A DNA stretch of 64,000 nt, taken from assembly GCF_024347535.1 (NCBI RefSeq), contig NZ_AP025498.1:558001-622000 (forward strand). The letters are read 5' to 3'. Source of the stretch: Vibrio kanaloae (GTDB taxonomy: Bacteria > Pseudomonadota > Gammaproteobacteria > Enterobacterales > Vibrionaceae). A model generated the notes under the pieces. That model was not told where the DNA came from, did no database searches, and saw only the letters and a program-made list of their open reading frames with translations. Positions 8,914-17,272 of this stretch are shown here, in pieces. A program made the position numbers and the translations under genes. The stretch's first letter is position 1. Each line of letters begins with the position of its first letter.

Positions 8914-10129
8914 ATTGAGCTTTGTTTTGCTCAGCTTTACATACAGCAGCAGTGAACACTACGTCAGTTGAGCTGTTAAGCGCCGTTTCAGCCGAATCTT
9001 GAATCACACCGATAATGAAACCTACTGCAACAACCTGCATAGCCACATCGTTAGAAATACCGAATAGGCCACATGCTAGTGGGATAAGCAGTAGTGAACC
9101 GCCAGCAACACCAGAAGCGCCACATGCAGATACCGCAGCCACAAGGCTTAGTAGAATCGCAGTGAAGATATCAATTTCAATACCCATAGTGTGTACCGCT
9201 GCAAGTGTTAACACTGTGATGGTAATTGCAGCACCCGCCATGTTGATTGTTGCGCCTAGAGGGATAGATACAGAGTAAGTATCTTCGTCTAGGTTTAGCT
9301 TCTTACAAAGGTTCATGTTTACTGGGATGTTTGCAGCACTTGAACGAGTGAAGAATGCTGTTACGCCAGATTCACGAATACATTGCAGTACGAGTGGGTA
9401 TGGGTTCTGTTTTGTTTTCACAAATACAAGCAGAGGGTTAACCACAAGTGCGATGATCAGCATTGAGCTTAGTAGAACCGCTAGTAGTTGACCGTAGCTT
9501 GCTAGAGCATCGAAGCCCGTTGTTGCGAATGTCGTTGAAACAAGACCGAAGATACCGAAGGGTGCAAGACGAATAATGAAGCGAACAATGTGTGAAACAC
9601 TGTGGCTTAAATCTTCGAAAACCGCTTTAGTTGTTGCAGATGCGTGGTGCAGTGCAAGGCCAAGGCCGATTGCCCAAGCAAGAATACCGATGTAGTTCGC
9701 GTTCATTAGCGCACTAACTGGGTTATCTACAAGTTTGAATAGAAGCGTATGAAGAACTTCAGCAATACCTTGAGGAGGGTTGGCACCTTCAGCGCCCGCA
9801 ACCAGTGTCAAAGTGGTTGGGAACATGAAGCTCAACACTACAGCTGTAAGTGCAGCAGAGAACGTACCAATCAGGTATAGAACAATGATTGGACGCATAT
9901 GGGTATGCTGACCTTTCTTTTGGTTTGCGATAGAAGCAGCGACAAGAATGAAAACTAAAATGGGGGCAACTGCTTTCAAAGCACCAACAAACAGACTACC
10001 GAGTAGACCTGCATCTTGAGCTGCTGAAGGAGAAACCATGGCGAGAACGACACCGAAAACAATACCTGCAAGGATCTGTAGGACAAGGTTCCCACGAGCG
10101 ATGCGGGCGAGTATGTTGCTATTTTGCAT
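8912..10129 (-). CDS. sstT: Serine/threonine:Na+ symporter SstT
   Basis: Inner-membrane importer of serine and threonine driven by sodium, 405 residues, in the dicarboxylate/amino acid:cation symporter (DAACS) family. Family hallmarks are a helical-hairpin serine motif ([18 protein letters not shown], about 260-278) and the second hairpin region [22 protein letters not shown] (about 335-357), with about eight hydrophobic helices. SstT is the member that begins [22 protein letters not shown]. Start ATG with AGGT upstream. It stands alone, convergent with the Sel1 gene. Confidence 0.95.
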   Translation of the reverse strand: MQNSNILARIARGNLVLQILAGIVFGVVLAMVSPSAAQDAGLLGSLFVGALKAVAPILVFILVAASIANQKKGQHTHMRPIIVLYLIGTFSAALTAVVLSFMFPTTLTLVAGAEGANPPQGIAEVLHTLLFKLVDNPVSALMNANYIGILAWAIGLGLALHHASATTKAVFEDLSHSVSHIVRFIIRLAPFGIFGLVSTTFATTGFDALASYGQLLAVLLSSMLIIALVVNPLLVFVKTKQNPYPLVLQCIRESGVTAFFTRSSAANIPVNMNLCKKLNLDEDTYSVSIPLGATINMAGAAITITVLTLAAVHTMGIEIDIFTAILLSLVAAVSACGASGVAGGSLLLIPLACGLFGISNDVAMQVVAVGFIIGVIQDSAETALNSSTDVVFTAAVCKAEQNKAQ

Positions 10130-10444
10130 AAAATACCTGCAATTGTTAAATTATTATAGTGATGTATCTTTTTATAAAGCTGTACCAATTCCAACTATAC
10201 ACTAGTGGAATGGGCGCTAATATTAGCGAGATCTAAGAGGGTGTCTAGGAATAGTTTACTTTTAGGGTGATTGTTTGCGCTACGTGGTGTTTTTGGGTTG
10301 AAATGTTAAATAAATGTACATATGTTGAGTTATAAGCCTGCATGCTGATGTTTATCAAGCCCAATATTCTGTGAGTATAAGAATGTAAACAGCTTTTGAT
10401 AAGATCATCGCTTGCAGCAATAGCAATATAGATAGCAAATTGAA
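10130..10444. other. Upstream region of sstT
   Basis: AT-rich gap between sstT and the terminator of the copper operon. It must carry the sstT promoter but I see no clear operator or gene. Short open frames here lack ribosome sites and family features. Confidence 0.4.
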
Positions 10445-10479
10445 ATAAATAAGCCCTATGTGATGAACACAAAGGGCTT
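10445..10479 (-). terminator. Terminator of the sco/PCu(A)C operon
   Basis: On the minus strand AAGCCCT and AGGGCTT (10473-10479 and 10451-10457) form a stem with a 15-base loop followed by ATTTATTT. It lies about 200 bases downstream of the PCu(A)C stop. Confidence 0.6.
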
Positions 10480-10485
10480 GTCCTC

Positions 10486-10629
10486 TCAATTATTTTTGAT
10501 AGTTTGTAAGCCTTCTTCCAGGCTGCTCACCACTTTCAATCGCTTTGCGTAGTCGCACGCCGGTTCTGATTCATGGTTACGATGAGAAAACGATAGTACG
10601 TGGCTAAATTTTCCACATCGGAAAATGTT
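10486..10629 (-). pseudogene. Start-less open frame, possible gene remnant
   Basis: A minus-strand frame of 47 codons ends in TGA at 10486-10488 and is bounded upstream by TGA at 10630-10632, with no ATG, GTG or TTG in a useful position. The end of its translation (AKRLKVVSSLEEGLQTIKNN) is polar and plausible for a protein. I do not recognise the family. It may be the tail of a decayed gene or simply non-coding 3' UTR of the copper operon. Confidence 0.25.
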
Positions 10630-10682
10630 TCACGCACGCCTAGTGCGCAACCGACGAATATTCTGCATCCTATGCTGAGCAA

Positions 10683-11141
10683 TTAGTGATGATAGTGGTT
10701 CATCTTCTTCATGCCGCTCATTACTTTCTTAACTGGCGCATCGAAGGTCTGCGTTTCACCGTTGGCGAAGGTCAGTGTCATCTCGATTTGCTCACCTTCT
10801 TTTAGGCTGCTTGCTAGGTCGAACAACATGATGTGTAGGCTACCAGGTTTAAGTACTGCTTCACCGTTCGCAGGGATGATGATCTCTTGAACTTGGCGCA
10901 TTTTCATAACATCGCCATCCATGATTACATCATGAAGTTCTACTTTACCTGCTGCCGGTGTTGTTGCAGAAACAATAGCGCGTTCTCTATCGCTGTGGTT
11001 CATCAGAGTCGTGAACACCGCGCTGTTCACTGCTGAAGGCGGGGTTGCACGAGCGTACGCATCATGAACCATAATATCGCTACTAGCCTGAGCAAAAGGG
11101 GTGAGCAATAAGCCTGCTAGAGCAAGTGCTTTTAACTTCAT
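10683..11141 (-). CDS. Periplasmic copper chaperone, PCu(A)C family
   Basis: Protein of 152 residues with a signal peptide (MKLKALALAGLLLTPFAQA). The mature part is a PCu(A)C (DUF461) cupredoxin-like domain with the Cu(I)-binding pattern H-x(10)-M-x(n)-H-x-M: HDVIMDGDVMKMRQV, then GSLHIM. The tail is also rich in Met and His (SGMKKMNHYHH) and may bind copper. Family members hand copper to the CuA site of cytochrome c oxidase, often with Sco, which is encoded 116 bases upstream. The AAGGA ribosome site is good. Confidence 0.92.
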   Translation of the reverse strand: MKLKALALAGLLLTPFAQASSDIMVHDAYARATPPSAVNSAVFTTLMNHSDRERAIVSATTPAAGKVELHDVIMDGDVMKMRQVQEIIIPANGEAVLKPGSLHIMLFDLASSLKEGEQIEMTLTFANGETQTFDAPVKKVMSGMKKMNHYHH

Positions 11142-11257
11142 GTTGTTGTCCTTAATTTTTATGTTTTTGGTCTGGGACCTGACTTTTTGTTCGAACTTTA
11201 TTAGTTAAGTTCTCTATTTTTTTACACGTTGTTCCTAGTCGTTGATGACTTGATACG

Positions 11258-11854
11258 CTAGCGTGTTAACGTGTTGATGGCCTCAACAATTGGCGCTGGC
11301 GTCAACGTGTGCGGTACTTTGGTAATCAAAGTACCGTCGGGCTTTAAAAAATAAAAATATGAGCTGTGGTCTAGGGTGTATTCCAACTCTGACCCTTCAA
11401 GTTTGGTCTTTCTGAAAATAACACCGTAGTTATGCGCAAGCGTCGTTGTCACATCTAATGGGCCACTTAATCCTTCCATCATTGGGTGGAAGTATTGTGC
11501 GTACTCATAAGAAGCTTCTGCAGCATCGCGCTCTGGGTCAAGAGAAACAAACATTGGGCGAATCTTGGCTTTTGCTTCATCAGAAACTTGGTTAAGTGCT
11601 CCGGCCAACATAGCCAAAGAAGTAGGGCATACATCCGGGCAACGTGTGAAACCGAAGTAAACGATACGAATTCTGTCATCGGTTTGGTCAAAGATTTCCG
11701 TTGGTTGGTTGTCTTTGCCGAAAAGAGTCGTTGCGGAGAACTCTTGTTTTGCAGCGTGTTGTTCTTGAACTTCGTTTTGCCCATCAAGATAGCTTTTGAC
11801 ACCAAAGCCAAGTACAAAAGCGACAACCAATGCTAACGACCAATTTCTACTCAT
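11258..11854 (-). CDS. SCO1/SenC-family copper chaperone/thiol reductase
   Basis: Protein of 198 residues in the thioredoxin-like Sco family, which helps assemble the CuA centre of cytochrome oxidase. An N-terminal uncleaved signal/anchor (about residues 5-22) precedes the fold. The copper ligands are visible: CPDVC in FGFTRCPDVCPTSL, and the distal His in LEYTLDHSSYFYFL. The start overlaps the stop of the upstream membrane protein gene by 4 bases, so the two are coupled. Confidence 0.94.
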   Translation of the reverse strand: MSRNWSLALVVAFVLGFGVKSYLDGQNEVQEQHAAKQEFSATTLFGKDNQPTEIFDQTDDRIRIVYFGFTRCPDVCPTSLAMLAGALNQVSDEAKAKIRPMFVSLDPERDAAEASYEYAQYFHPMMEGLSGPLDVTTTLAHNYGVIFRKTKLEGSELEYTLDHSSYFYFLKPDGTLITKVPHTLTPAPIVEAINTLTR

Positions 11855-12291
11855 CTTGCCATCCTTATTGCAGGGTTTACAGTATCGACACCATCAGTGA
11901 GTTCACCGACCCATGTCATTTTATCTAAAGTACATACAGGTAAAATCACTTCACCTTCATAGGTATTATTGCCAATGCTCTTTAATTGAAAACGCGCTGA
12001 TCCCATTTCCATCTCTAAACCGGTGAGCGATAACATCAGTGTCTCAGATGCAGCACCTTCCCAAACGACCTTTATCTTTGTGGGTAGAAGAGGTTGCGCG
12101 GTTTCACGGTCAAGCGACATTGAAATCGATTCTTGCTCACACGATGTTGTTGAAAGCATACAGTAGTCATCTAAGTTGACTTCGGTCGTTGAATGTTCAA
12201 TGACCGACTTGAGTTTTTGAAATACGGGTGGCCCATAAAAGCCTGCCACGAGAGCGATTCCAAGAGCAGCCACTTTTAATGCTGGGTGCAT
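11851..12291 (-). CDS. Small membrane-anchored protein of the sco operon, unknown
   Basis: Protein of 146 residues that I do not recognise as a named family. An N-terminal hydrophobic segment (about 5-22) suggests a periplasmic protein held at the inner membrane. The exported part is mostly beta-like and has three cysteines, C44 and C51 (CMLSTTSC) and one in PVCTLDKM near residue 119. The ATGA overlap with sco and shared operon with PCu(A)C point to a role in copper delivery or oxidase assembly, but that is inference from context only. Confidence 0.8.
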   Translation of the reverse strand: MHPALKVAALGIALVAGFYGPPVFQKLKSVIEHSTTEVNLDDYCMLSTTSCEQESISMSLDRETAQPLLPTKIKVVWEGAASETLMLSLTGLEMEMGSARFQLKSIGNNTYEGEVILPVCTLDKMTWVGELTDGVDTVNPAIRMAR

Positions 12292-12390
12292 GTCGTGTTC
12301 TCATCTAATTTTATAAGAGCGGCGATGTTATCATACCCCTCAATACGTGCTTGTATCAAAAAGCAATTTTGTGCGTATGGTAGAACTAAA

Positions 12391-12416
12391 AAAGCGAAGC
12401 CATTGGCTTCGCTTTT
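12391..12416 (-). terminator. Terminator downstream of the DUF368 gene
   Basis: Perfect 11-base stem AAAGCGAAGCC / GGCTTCGCTTT with a 3-base loop, with T and A runs on either side, about 80 bases after the popT-type gene stop. Confidence 0.88.
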
Positions 12417-12494
12417 GTCTGCTTAATAGAGAGGTGAGCTTAGTATTTCTGAGTTCTATCCGTTCTGAACATGTTCCAGAAGTACGCTGAATGA

Positions 12495-13415
12495 TTAGTC
12501 AACGTTACGCTCTGCAAATTTCTCTAGCCCTAGAACTAAGGCAATAGCTACAAGCATCATCACAATTGCCAACACTAGCTGAGAAGGTTGCGAGGTCACA
12601 GCTTCAAAGTCGAACGGCGATAGGTTCTCTTGAATCAGAGGAACTTGCTCACCTTTCGAGTTAATGCGCCAACTGATGGTTTCTTTCCACGGCCAGATCT
12701 TAGGTAGCGTACCGATCATCAAACCGGTTAAGAATACCAATGTGAAATCGCGGAATGAGCGTAATAGCCAAGAGAGCACGTGTGAGAAAGTCAGCAGACC
12801 GATCACACAGCCACCTAAAAATAGGGCAAGCACATCGATTTGAAACTCTTTAACGGCACCAAGAATCGGGCCATACATGCCAATCAGTAGCAGAATAAAG
12901 CTGCCTGAGATACCCGGTAAAATCATCGCACAGATCGCAATCGCACCCGCAATCAAGATGTTGATGCTGGTTGGTTCCATTTGTAGTGGTTTAAGAACCG
13001 TAATGCTATAAGCGAAGGCAACGCCAAGTAATAGAAAGACGAATCGAATCATATCGCGCTTTTCTACCTGCTTAAGAATATGGAATACCGACACCAAGAT
13101 CAGCCCAAAGAAGAAAGACCACAGTGGAACAGGGTGCGTGACCAATAACCAAGAAATCAGCTTTGCGAATGTCGCAATACTCGTGAACACGCCTGCGAAC
13201 AGTGAAATCAGGAAGAAACCATTGATGTGGTTAAACGCGGCTTTGAAGCCTTCGCGCTTCCATAAGCCAAGTACGCTAGGGTTAATTCTACGAATGCTTT
13301 CTAGCAGCGTATCGTAAATACCAGTGATGAATGCGATGGTTCCACCTGAAACGCCAGGGACAACGTCGGCTGCGCCCATTGCCATGCCTTTAAAAAAAGT
13401 ACTTAAATAGTTCAT
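12495..13415 (-). CDS. popT: DUF368 undecaprenyl-phosphate translocase (PopT family)
   Basis: Polytopic inner-membrane protein of 306 residues. The DUF368 family was shown in V. cholerae and other bacteria to flip undecaprenyl phosphate back across the membrane for reuse in envelope synthesis. Two related motifs mark an internal inverted repeat: GAADVVPGVSGGTIAFITG near the N-terminus and ILPGISGSFILLLIGMYGP in the middle. About eight or nine hydrophobic helices are visible. I chose the ATG at 13415 (MNYLSTFFKG) because the upstream extension to 13454 needs a TTG and is not membrane-like. The conserved protein starts here. The gene symbol is given by family, not proven function in this strain. 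Confidence 0.9.
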   Translation of the reverse strand: MNYLSTFFKGMAMGAADVVPGVSGGTIAFITGIYDTLLESIRRINPSVLGLWKREGFKAAFNHINGFFLISLFAGVFTSIATFAKLISWLLVTHPVPLWSFFFGLILVSVFHILKQVEKRDMIRFVFLLLGVAFAYSITVLKPLQMEPTSINILIAGAIAICAMILPGISGSFILLLIGMYGPILGAVKEFQIDVLALFLGGCVIGLLTFSHVLSWLLRSFRDFTLVFLTGLMIGTLPKIWPWKETISWRINSKGEQVPLIQENLSPFDFEAVTSQPSQLVLAIVMMLVAIALVLGLEKFAERNVD

Positions 13416-13618
13416 TGATTCATAGAGTTGAGAGTGATTTTGTGCAGTATACAAACTTTAAGGTAAAAAAAGTATGAATATGCCTTTGGCGAGGTGTTTT
13501 AATTATCTTCTTAATTGCAACGCAATAAGTTGAAGTGAACATCTGCATAATATTTAAAATACAAGCACTTAGTGATCTATCATTAGTGCTCTATGATGAA
13601 ACTGATCTCTTATCAATA

Positions 13619-13655
13619 TTGCATTTTTATCGCATTATGCAAATGCACTTTGCAA
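13619..13655 (+). promoter_or_regulatory. Candidate LuxO binding sites upstream of the Qrr gene
   Basis: The motif ATGCACTTTGCAA (13643-13655) differs by one base from the LuxO consensus TTGCA-N3-TGCAA. The overlapping TGCAAATGCA (13638-13647) and TTGCATTTTTATCGCA (13619-13634) are further half-site pairs. They lie 60-100 bases upstream of the sigma-54 promoter, the usual position for a bound enhancer protein. Confidence 0.6.
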
Positions 13656-13715
13656 CTAGTATGTTGAATTAGAGGCTTTTATGAGATTTAGAGCTTATAA
13701 AACGCTGAATTAAAG

Positions 13716-13733
13716 TTGGCACGCTAACTGCAT
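13716..13733 (+). promoter_or_regulatory. Sigma-54 promoter of the Qrr sRNA
   Basis: TTGGCACGCTAACTGCAT has the invariant GG (13718-13719) and GC (13730-13731) separated by exactly 10 bases and the full TGGCACG upstream element. Transcription should begin near 13742. Confidence 0.88.
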
Positions 13734-13741
13734 TAATAAAC

Positions 13742-13853
13742 TTGACCCTTCTTAAGCCGAGGGTCACCTAGCCAACTGACGTTGTTAGTGAACTTTTGAT
13801 TTGTTCACAAATATATAGAGCCAATCGCGATTATTGCGGTTGGCTATTTTTTT
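13742..13853 (+). ncRNA. qrr: Quorum-regulatory small RNA (Qrr)
   Basis: About 110 bases. It opens with a small hairpin (TGACCCT...AGGGTCA), continues with the conserved Qrr core CTAGCCAACTGACGTTGTTA (13768-13787) that pairs with luxR/hapR-type mRNAs, then a second hairpin (GTGAAC...GTTCAC). It ends in a terminator stem AGCCAATCGCGA / TGCGGTTGGCT followed by seven T. The sigma-54 promoter and LuxO-like sites upstream are exactly what the LuxO-Qrr quorum-sensing circuit uses. Qrr RNAs act with Hfq to repress the quorum master regulator at low cell density. luxO itself is not in this window, so this is a stand-alone copy. I cannot say which numbered Qrr it is. It lies between the DUF368 gene and malT and is transcribed toward the 3' end of malT. 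Confidence 0.93.
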
Positions 13854-13908
13854 GTCTGTCGTTTGGCTATCTCTAGTTTTTTATCGGTTACCCCTCATTC
13901 TCCAAGCG

Positions 13909-13943
13909 AAAAAAAGCCAGCCACCATGGGTGACCAGCTTATG
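13909..13943 (-). terminator. malT terminator
   Basis: On the minus strand a 10-base stem with three G-U pairs (GCTGGTCACC / GGTGGCTGGC, loop CAT) is followed by seven T. Confidence 0.75.
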
Positions 13944-13950
13944 CTTTTTT

Positions 13951-13992
13951 CGAATCTCGAATCTCGAATCTCGAATCTCGAATCTTGAATCC
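13951..13992. repeat. Five tandem CGAATCT heptamers after malT
   Basis: Five perfect copies (13951-13985) and one degenerate copy (TGAATCC, 13986-13992) lie between the malT stop (13996) and its terminator. The placement mirrors the AGAGCTT array at sstT. Confidence 0.95.
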
Positions 13993-13995
13993 GTT

Positions 13996-16704
13996 TTAAT
14001 ATCCCATCAACTGCAACAAATTTTCTGCTGTGCTAATGGCTTCTTTACGGTTGGCAATGTTTAGCTTTTGGTAAAGGTTACGGATGTGAGTTTTGATAGT
14101 CGTGCCTGCAACATCAAGTTCTTGAGCGATCTGTTCATTACTGAACCCCGAGTAGATAAGACCAAGTACCTGCCATTCACGTTGTGTAAGTGGGCTGGTG
14201 CGTACCAGTTCTGGAATATTCGGATGATTAACCAGATTCTCCACAAAGTCTTCGTCAAAGTGAACCGAACGGCTGCGTTGGGTCGTCGAGATATCTTTCA
14301 TGATCTGTTGGGCTCGGTGACGTTCTAAATCACCCAAGCCAGGTTTGTTACTCAGCTTGTCCAAGATATGCCCTATAGTGCCACCATCGACTAAGAAGTT
14401 ACCGACCATACCGGTTTGGTTGGTCATGTGCAGGGCTTCTTCTAGTAGTACACGAGCACTGTCTTCATCGTTGAGTTGTGTGCGTAACACGGCTTCGACG
14501 ATCAAATTTCTGTTGGTGTCCGTAATCAGGTGTGAACGCTGGGCTTCGCTTTTCAAGAAGGTTAGCGCTTGTTCCGCTTCTTCATACTGCTCAAGGATGA
14601 TGTGAGCACGCACGATGTTCCGCCATTGAAGTTGACAAAAGTGGTTGCTTGCTGATTCAGGACGAACAGCAACGCTCAACCAGTCACGGATGGCGTCTTT
14701 ATTGCCTTTTACTTGCCAGAACAAGATCAGAGACAGTGAGGCATTCGCCGTCCAATCTACGTGGTAAGTTGATTGGCGCAACAAGTGCTGAATCTGGTCA
14801 ATAAACTTAGACGCTTTATCAATTTCTCCCCGACTCAATGAGATTCGAGCCAGCATTGAGTAGCTATGTAAGTGCTTACTTGGTGCGTGATGGCCAAGAA
14901 TATCTAAGCCCTTATAACAACACTCTTCTGCTTCATCTAATCGATTCCAACACCAAAAAATCTGAGCTCTAACTCGCAGTAAAAATTCATGCAGTGGCAC
15001 ATATTGCAGTTGGTGTTCTTCAATCAATTTAAATGCACTGTCTTGCAGCTCAAATGCAGCCTGAACATAACCTTGAGCAATTAATATTTCACTCTGTTGC
15101 AGAATTGCCCACAGCGCCTGATGGTAAACTTGATACTGACGTGCGAGTTTTTCTGTTTGCTGCATCATCGGTAGCGCACGGCTAAGGTTGCCCATAACAT
15201 GGTTCACTTCACCAACAACAGAGGTCGCTACTATACGGCTACGGTATACCGTTGTATTTAGTTGACTTAATGAAAGTTCGGCTAATTCTAGCGCTTTTTC
15301 AGGTTCATTACTGTTGATGGCTACTTGCGCACGCAGGGAGTTGTACTGCCCTTGTTGTTGAGTATCAAGCTCAATATTTCGAGCTTGATATTGCGCTTCG
15401 GCTTCTTCCAGCAAGGTGCCTACTTGATCATATCGATGCTGACTTTGTGCCAGCCATGCGCGCAACATTGACAGTTTAGGTTCACTGTAAAGTTGGTCAG
15501 GTGTCAGTTGCTTGATCGCCATCTCTAATGAAGAGAGCTCACCTTGGTTGAACATCTGCCATCCGTGATCACTTAAGATCTGAACAATCAATTGTGGGTC
15601 GTCAGCACGCTGTGCATGTCGAAGAGCTTGATGAGGCGTTTTCTGTTTGATCCAAGCTTTAGCCGCACTTCGATGCAATTCAGCTTCTTGTTGCGGAATT
15701 CGTGCTTGGCGTTCGTGCGCGAGAAATTCACCAAATAGGTTATGGAAGCGGTACCAGTTTTTCTCACCTTCAAGAGGGTAGATGAACAGGCCAAATCGAT
15801 TGAGTGACTCGATCATACCGAGCGCGTCTTCACGTTGAGTGAGTGCACATACTAGCTCGTCGTTGAAGTGATCAAGCACAGAGCACTGCATTAAGAATTG
15901 TCGAGTTTCTTTGTCTAACAAGTCGAACACTTCTTCCACCAAATAGTCCCAAAGATGAGCATGGTTAAAGTGTGAGAACGACTCCGCTGATTGCGCTAGA
16001 GTACGTTTTTGATGTTGGGCTTGCAGCGCTATAAGTTGCAAGGCAGAAGGCCAACCCTCTACATAAGTACAAATGCTGTCTGCTGTGATGTCATCAATGC
16101 CATCGGCTACGCGTTGGTTGAAAAAGCGCGTGGTCTCTTCAGTATCAAAAGCCAGTGAATCGTTACCTAGCTCTATCATTAAGTCACGTACGCGCAGGTT
16201 GGCGGTACCGAGTGGTGGTGTTCCTCGGCTGGTTACAACGAGCGTCAGGTTGTCGGGCATATGTTTGAGGAAAAAGCGCATTGCTTCATGAATGTCATCA
16301 TTGTTAACCAAGTGGTAGTCGTCCAACACAAGGAAACATTCATGATGGAACTCAGACATTTCTGCGAAAACTTCACTTAATAACGAATGCAGCGATGAAA
16401 ACTGTCTTTTCTCTGCCAGCTTTTGGGCATTAGGACAGATATTTTGAGTCGCTTTATTGAGTGATTGCAATAGATAGTTAATAAAGCGAAATGGATCGTT
16501 GTCACTATCATCAATGCTGTACCAACCCACATTAGGCTTATCTACTAGCCATTGCGCGGCCATTGTGGTTTTGCCATACCCTGCTGGGGAGCGAAATAGC
16601 ACCAGCTTGTAACAATCTGCGTTCTGAAGCAGATCGAGAACCCTAGGTCGTAGAATCGCATTGTGTAAGCGGCCGGGACGGGTCAGTTTTGAAGGGATCC
16701 ACAT
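13996..16704 (-). CDS. malT: Maltose regulon activator MalT
   Basis: ATP- and maltotriose-dependent transcription activator of 902 residues, a signal-transduction ATPase of the MalT/STAND family. The N-terminal part has the Walker [17 protein letters not shown] (about 38-53) and a Walker B-like FLVLDDYH. A long helical TPR-like sensor domain follows. The C-terminal LuxR-type HTH (about 832-895) reads [26 protein letters not shown] chose the ATG at 16704 ([12 protein letters not shown], the usual MalT start) with AGGTGA upstream. A GTG at 16719 would add five residues. It is divergent from malP with CRP sites in the gap. Length matches E. coli MalT (901). Confidence 0.96.
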   Translation of the reverse strand: MWIPSKLTRPGRLHNAILRPRVLDLLQNADCYKLVLFRSPAGYGKTTMAAQWLVDKPNVGWYSIDDSDNDPFRFINYLLQSLNKATQNICPNAQKLAEKRQFSSLHSLLSEVFAEMSEFHHECFLVLDDYHLVNNDDIHEAMRFFLKHMPDNLTLVVTSRGTPPLGTANLRVRDLMIELGNDSLAFDTEETTRFFNQRVADGIDDITADSICTYVEGWPSALQLIALQAQHQKRTLAQSAESFSHFNHAHLWDYLVEEVFDLLDKETRQFLMQCSVLDHFNDELVCALTQREDALGMIESLNRFGLFIYPLEGEKNWYRFHNLFGEFLAHERQARIPQQEAELHRSAAKAWIKQKTPHQALRHAQRADDPQLIVQILSDHGWQMFNQGELSSLEMAIKQLTPDQLYSEPKLSMLRAWLAQSQHRYDQVGTLLEEAEAQYQARNIELDTQQQGQYNSLRAQVAINSNEPEKALELAELSLSQLNTTVYRSRIVATSVVGEVNHVMGNLSRALPMMQQTEKLARQYQVYHQALWAILQQSEILIAQGYVQAAFELQDSAFKLIEEHQLQYVPLHEFLLRVRAQIFWCWNRLDEAEECCYKGLDILGHHAPSKHLHSYSMLARISLSRGEIDKASKFIDQIQHLLRQSTYHVDWTANASLSLILFWQVKGNKDAIRDWLSVAVRPESASNHFCQLQWRNIVRAHIILEQYEEAEQALTFLKSEAQRSHLITDTNRNLIVEAVLRTQLNDEDSARVLLEEALHMTNQTGMVGNFLVDGGTIGHILDKLSNKPGLGDLERHRAQQIMKDISTTQRSRSVHFDEDFVENLVNHPNIPELVRTSPLTQREWQVLGLIYSGFSNEQIAQELDVAGTTIKTHIRNLYQKLNIANRKEAISTAENLLQLMGY

Positions 16705-16895
16705 ATCGAAGTTTTTCACCTATTTCGTGGCTTATGTTCTGGATTATCCCAATCTATTGTTGAGTGCTTGTCCAATGACATTAGCCTAATTACTTAAGTC
16801 TTCGTTTATGGTACGTGAAGCGAAACGATACCGACTATGATCCTCCACAGAAACCTTGCACTCCTGCATGTTTTTGATGTTCTACGCCCTTTATT

Positions 16896-16911
16896 TGTGA
16901 TTTAAGTCACC
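16896..16911. promoter_or_regulatory. CRP site, malT side
   Basis: TGTGA-TTTAAG-TCACC matches the CRP consensus TGTGA-N6-TCACA at 9 of 10 positions. It is 192 bases upstream of malT and 362 upstream of malP. Confidence 0.75.
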
Positions 16912-17077
16912 TTAGGTGCGGTTTGTGAATGTGACTTCTCCTTCTCTTACACCGGTTTCTCTGTAAAAGAATGAGATGCTAAACAAATTTCGTGATCTGA
17001 ATATCAGATTTAGCAATGACTTTTAGAGACGTAAATAAAAGTTACATCAATTGAAGTTAAGTTATCCGACGGGAGCT

Positions 17078-17093
17078 TGTGATCTTGGTCACT
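17078..17093. promoter_or_regulatory. CRP site, malP side
   Basis: TGTGA-TCTTGG-TCACT matches the CRP consensus at 9 of 10 positions, 180 bases upstream of malP. Confidence 0.75.
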
Positions 17094-17193
17094 CCAAGAT
17101 TTTGTTCTAACTCAGAACATGAGAGTCAGATCACTAACCAAATCTCGGTACGCCCCCTACGCCCTCTAATCTACTCCTAGTTAGTTGTAAGGC

Positions 17194-17203
17194 CGGGAGG
17201 ATG
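17194..17203 (+). promoter_or_regulatory. Possible MalT box upstream of malP
   Basis: CGGGAGGATG agrees with the E. coli MalT box GGGGA(T/G)GAGG at 8 of 10 positions and lies 70 bases upstream of the malP start. I could not find a second well-placed box, so this is tentative. Confidence 0.35.
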
Positions 17204-17272
17204 TTTAGTTTATGGTGACCATGCACGATATGTCATAGATGAATTAGAACTATTAAAAGCGAGATTTCTGAA

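Noticed and set aside
10245..10472. 75-codon minus-strand frame downstream of the copper operon
   Set aside because: It overlaps the operon terminator, has no ribosome site and shows no family features.
13621..13655. ATGCAAATGCA considered as a CRP or Fur site
   Set aside because: It lacks the TGTGA or GATAAT cores and fits the LuxO pattern in front of the sigma-54 promoter better.
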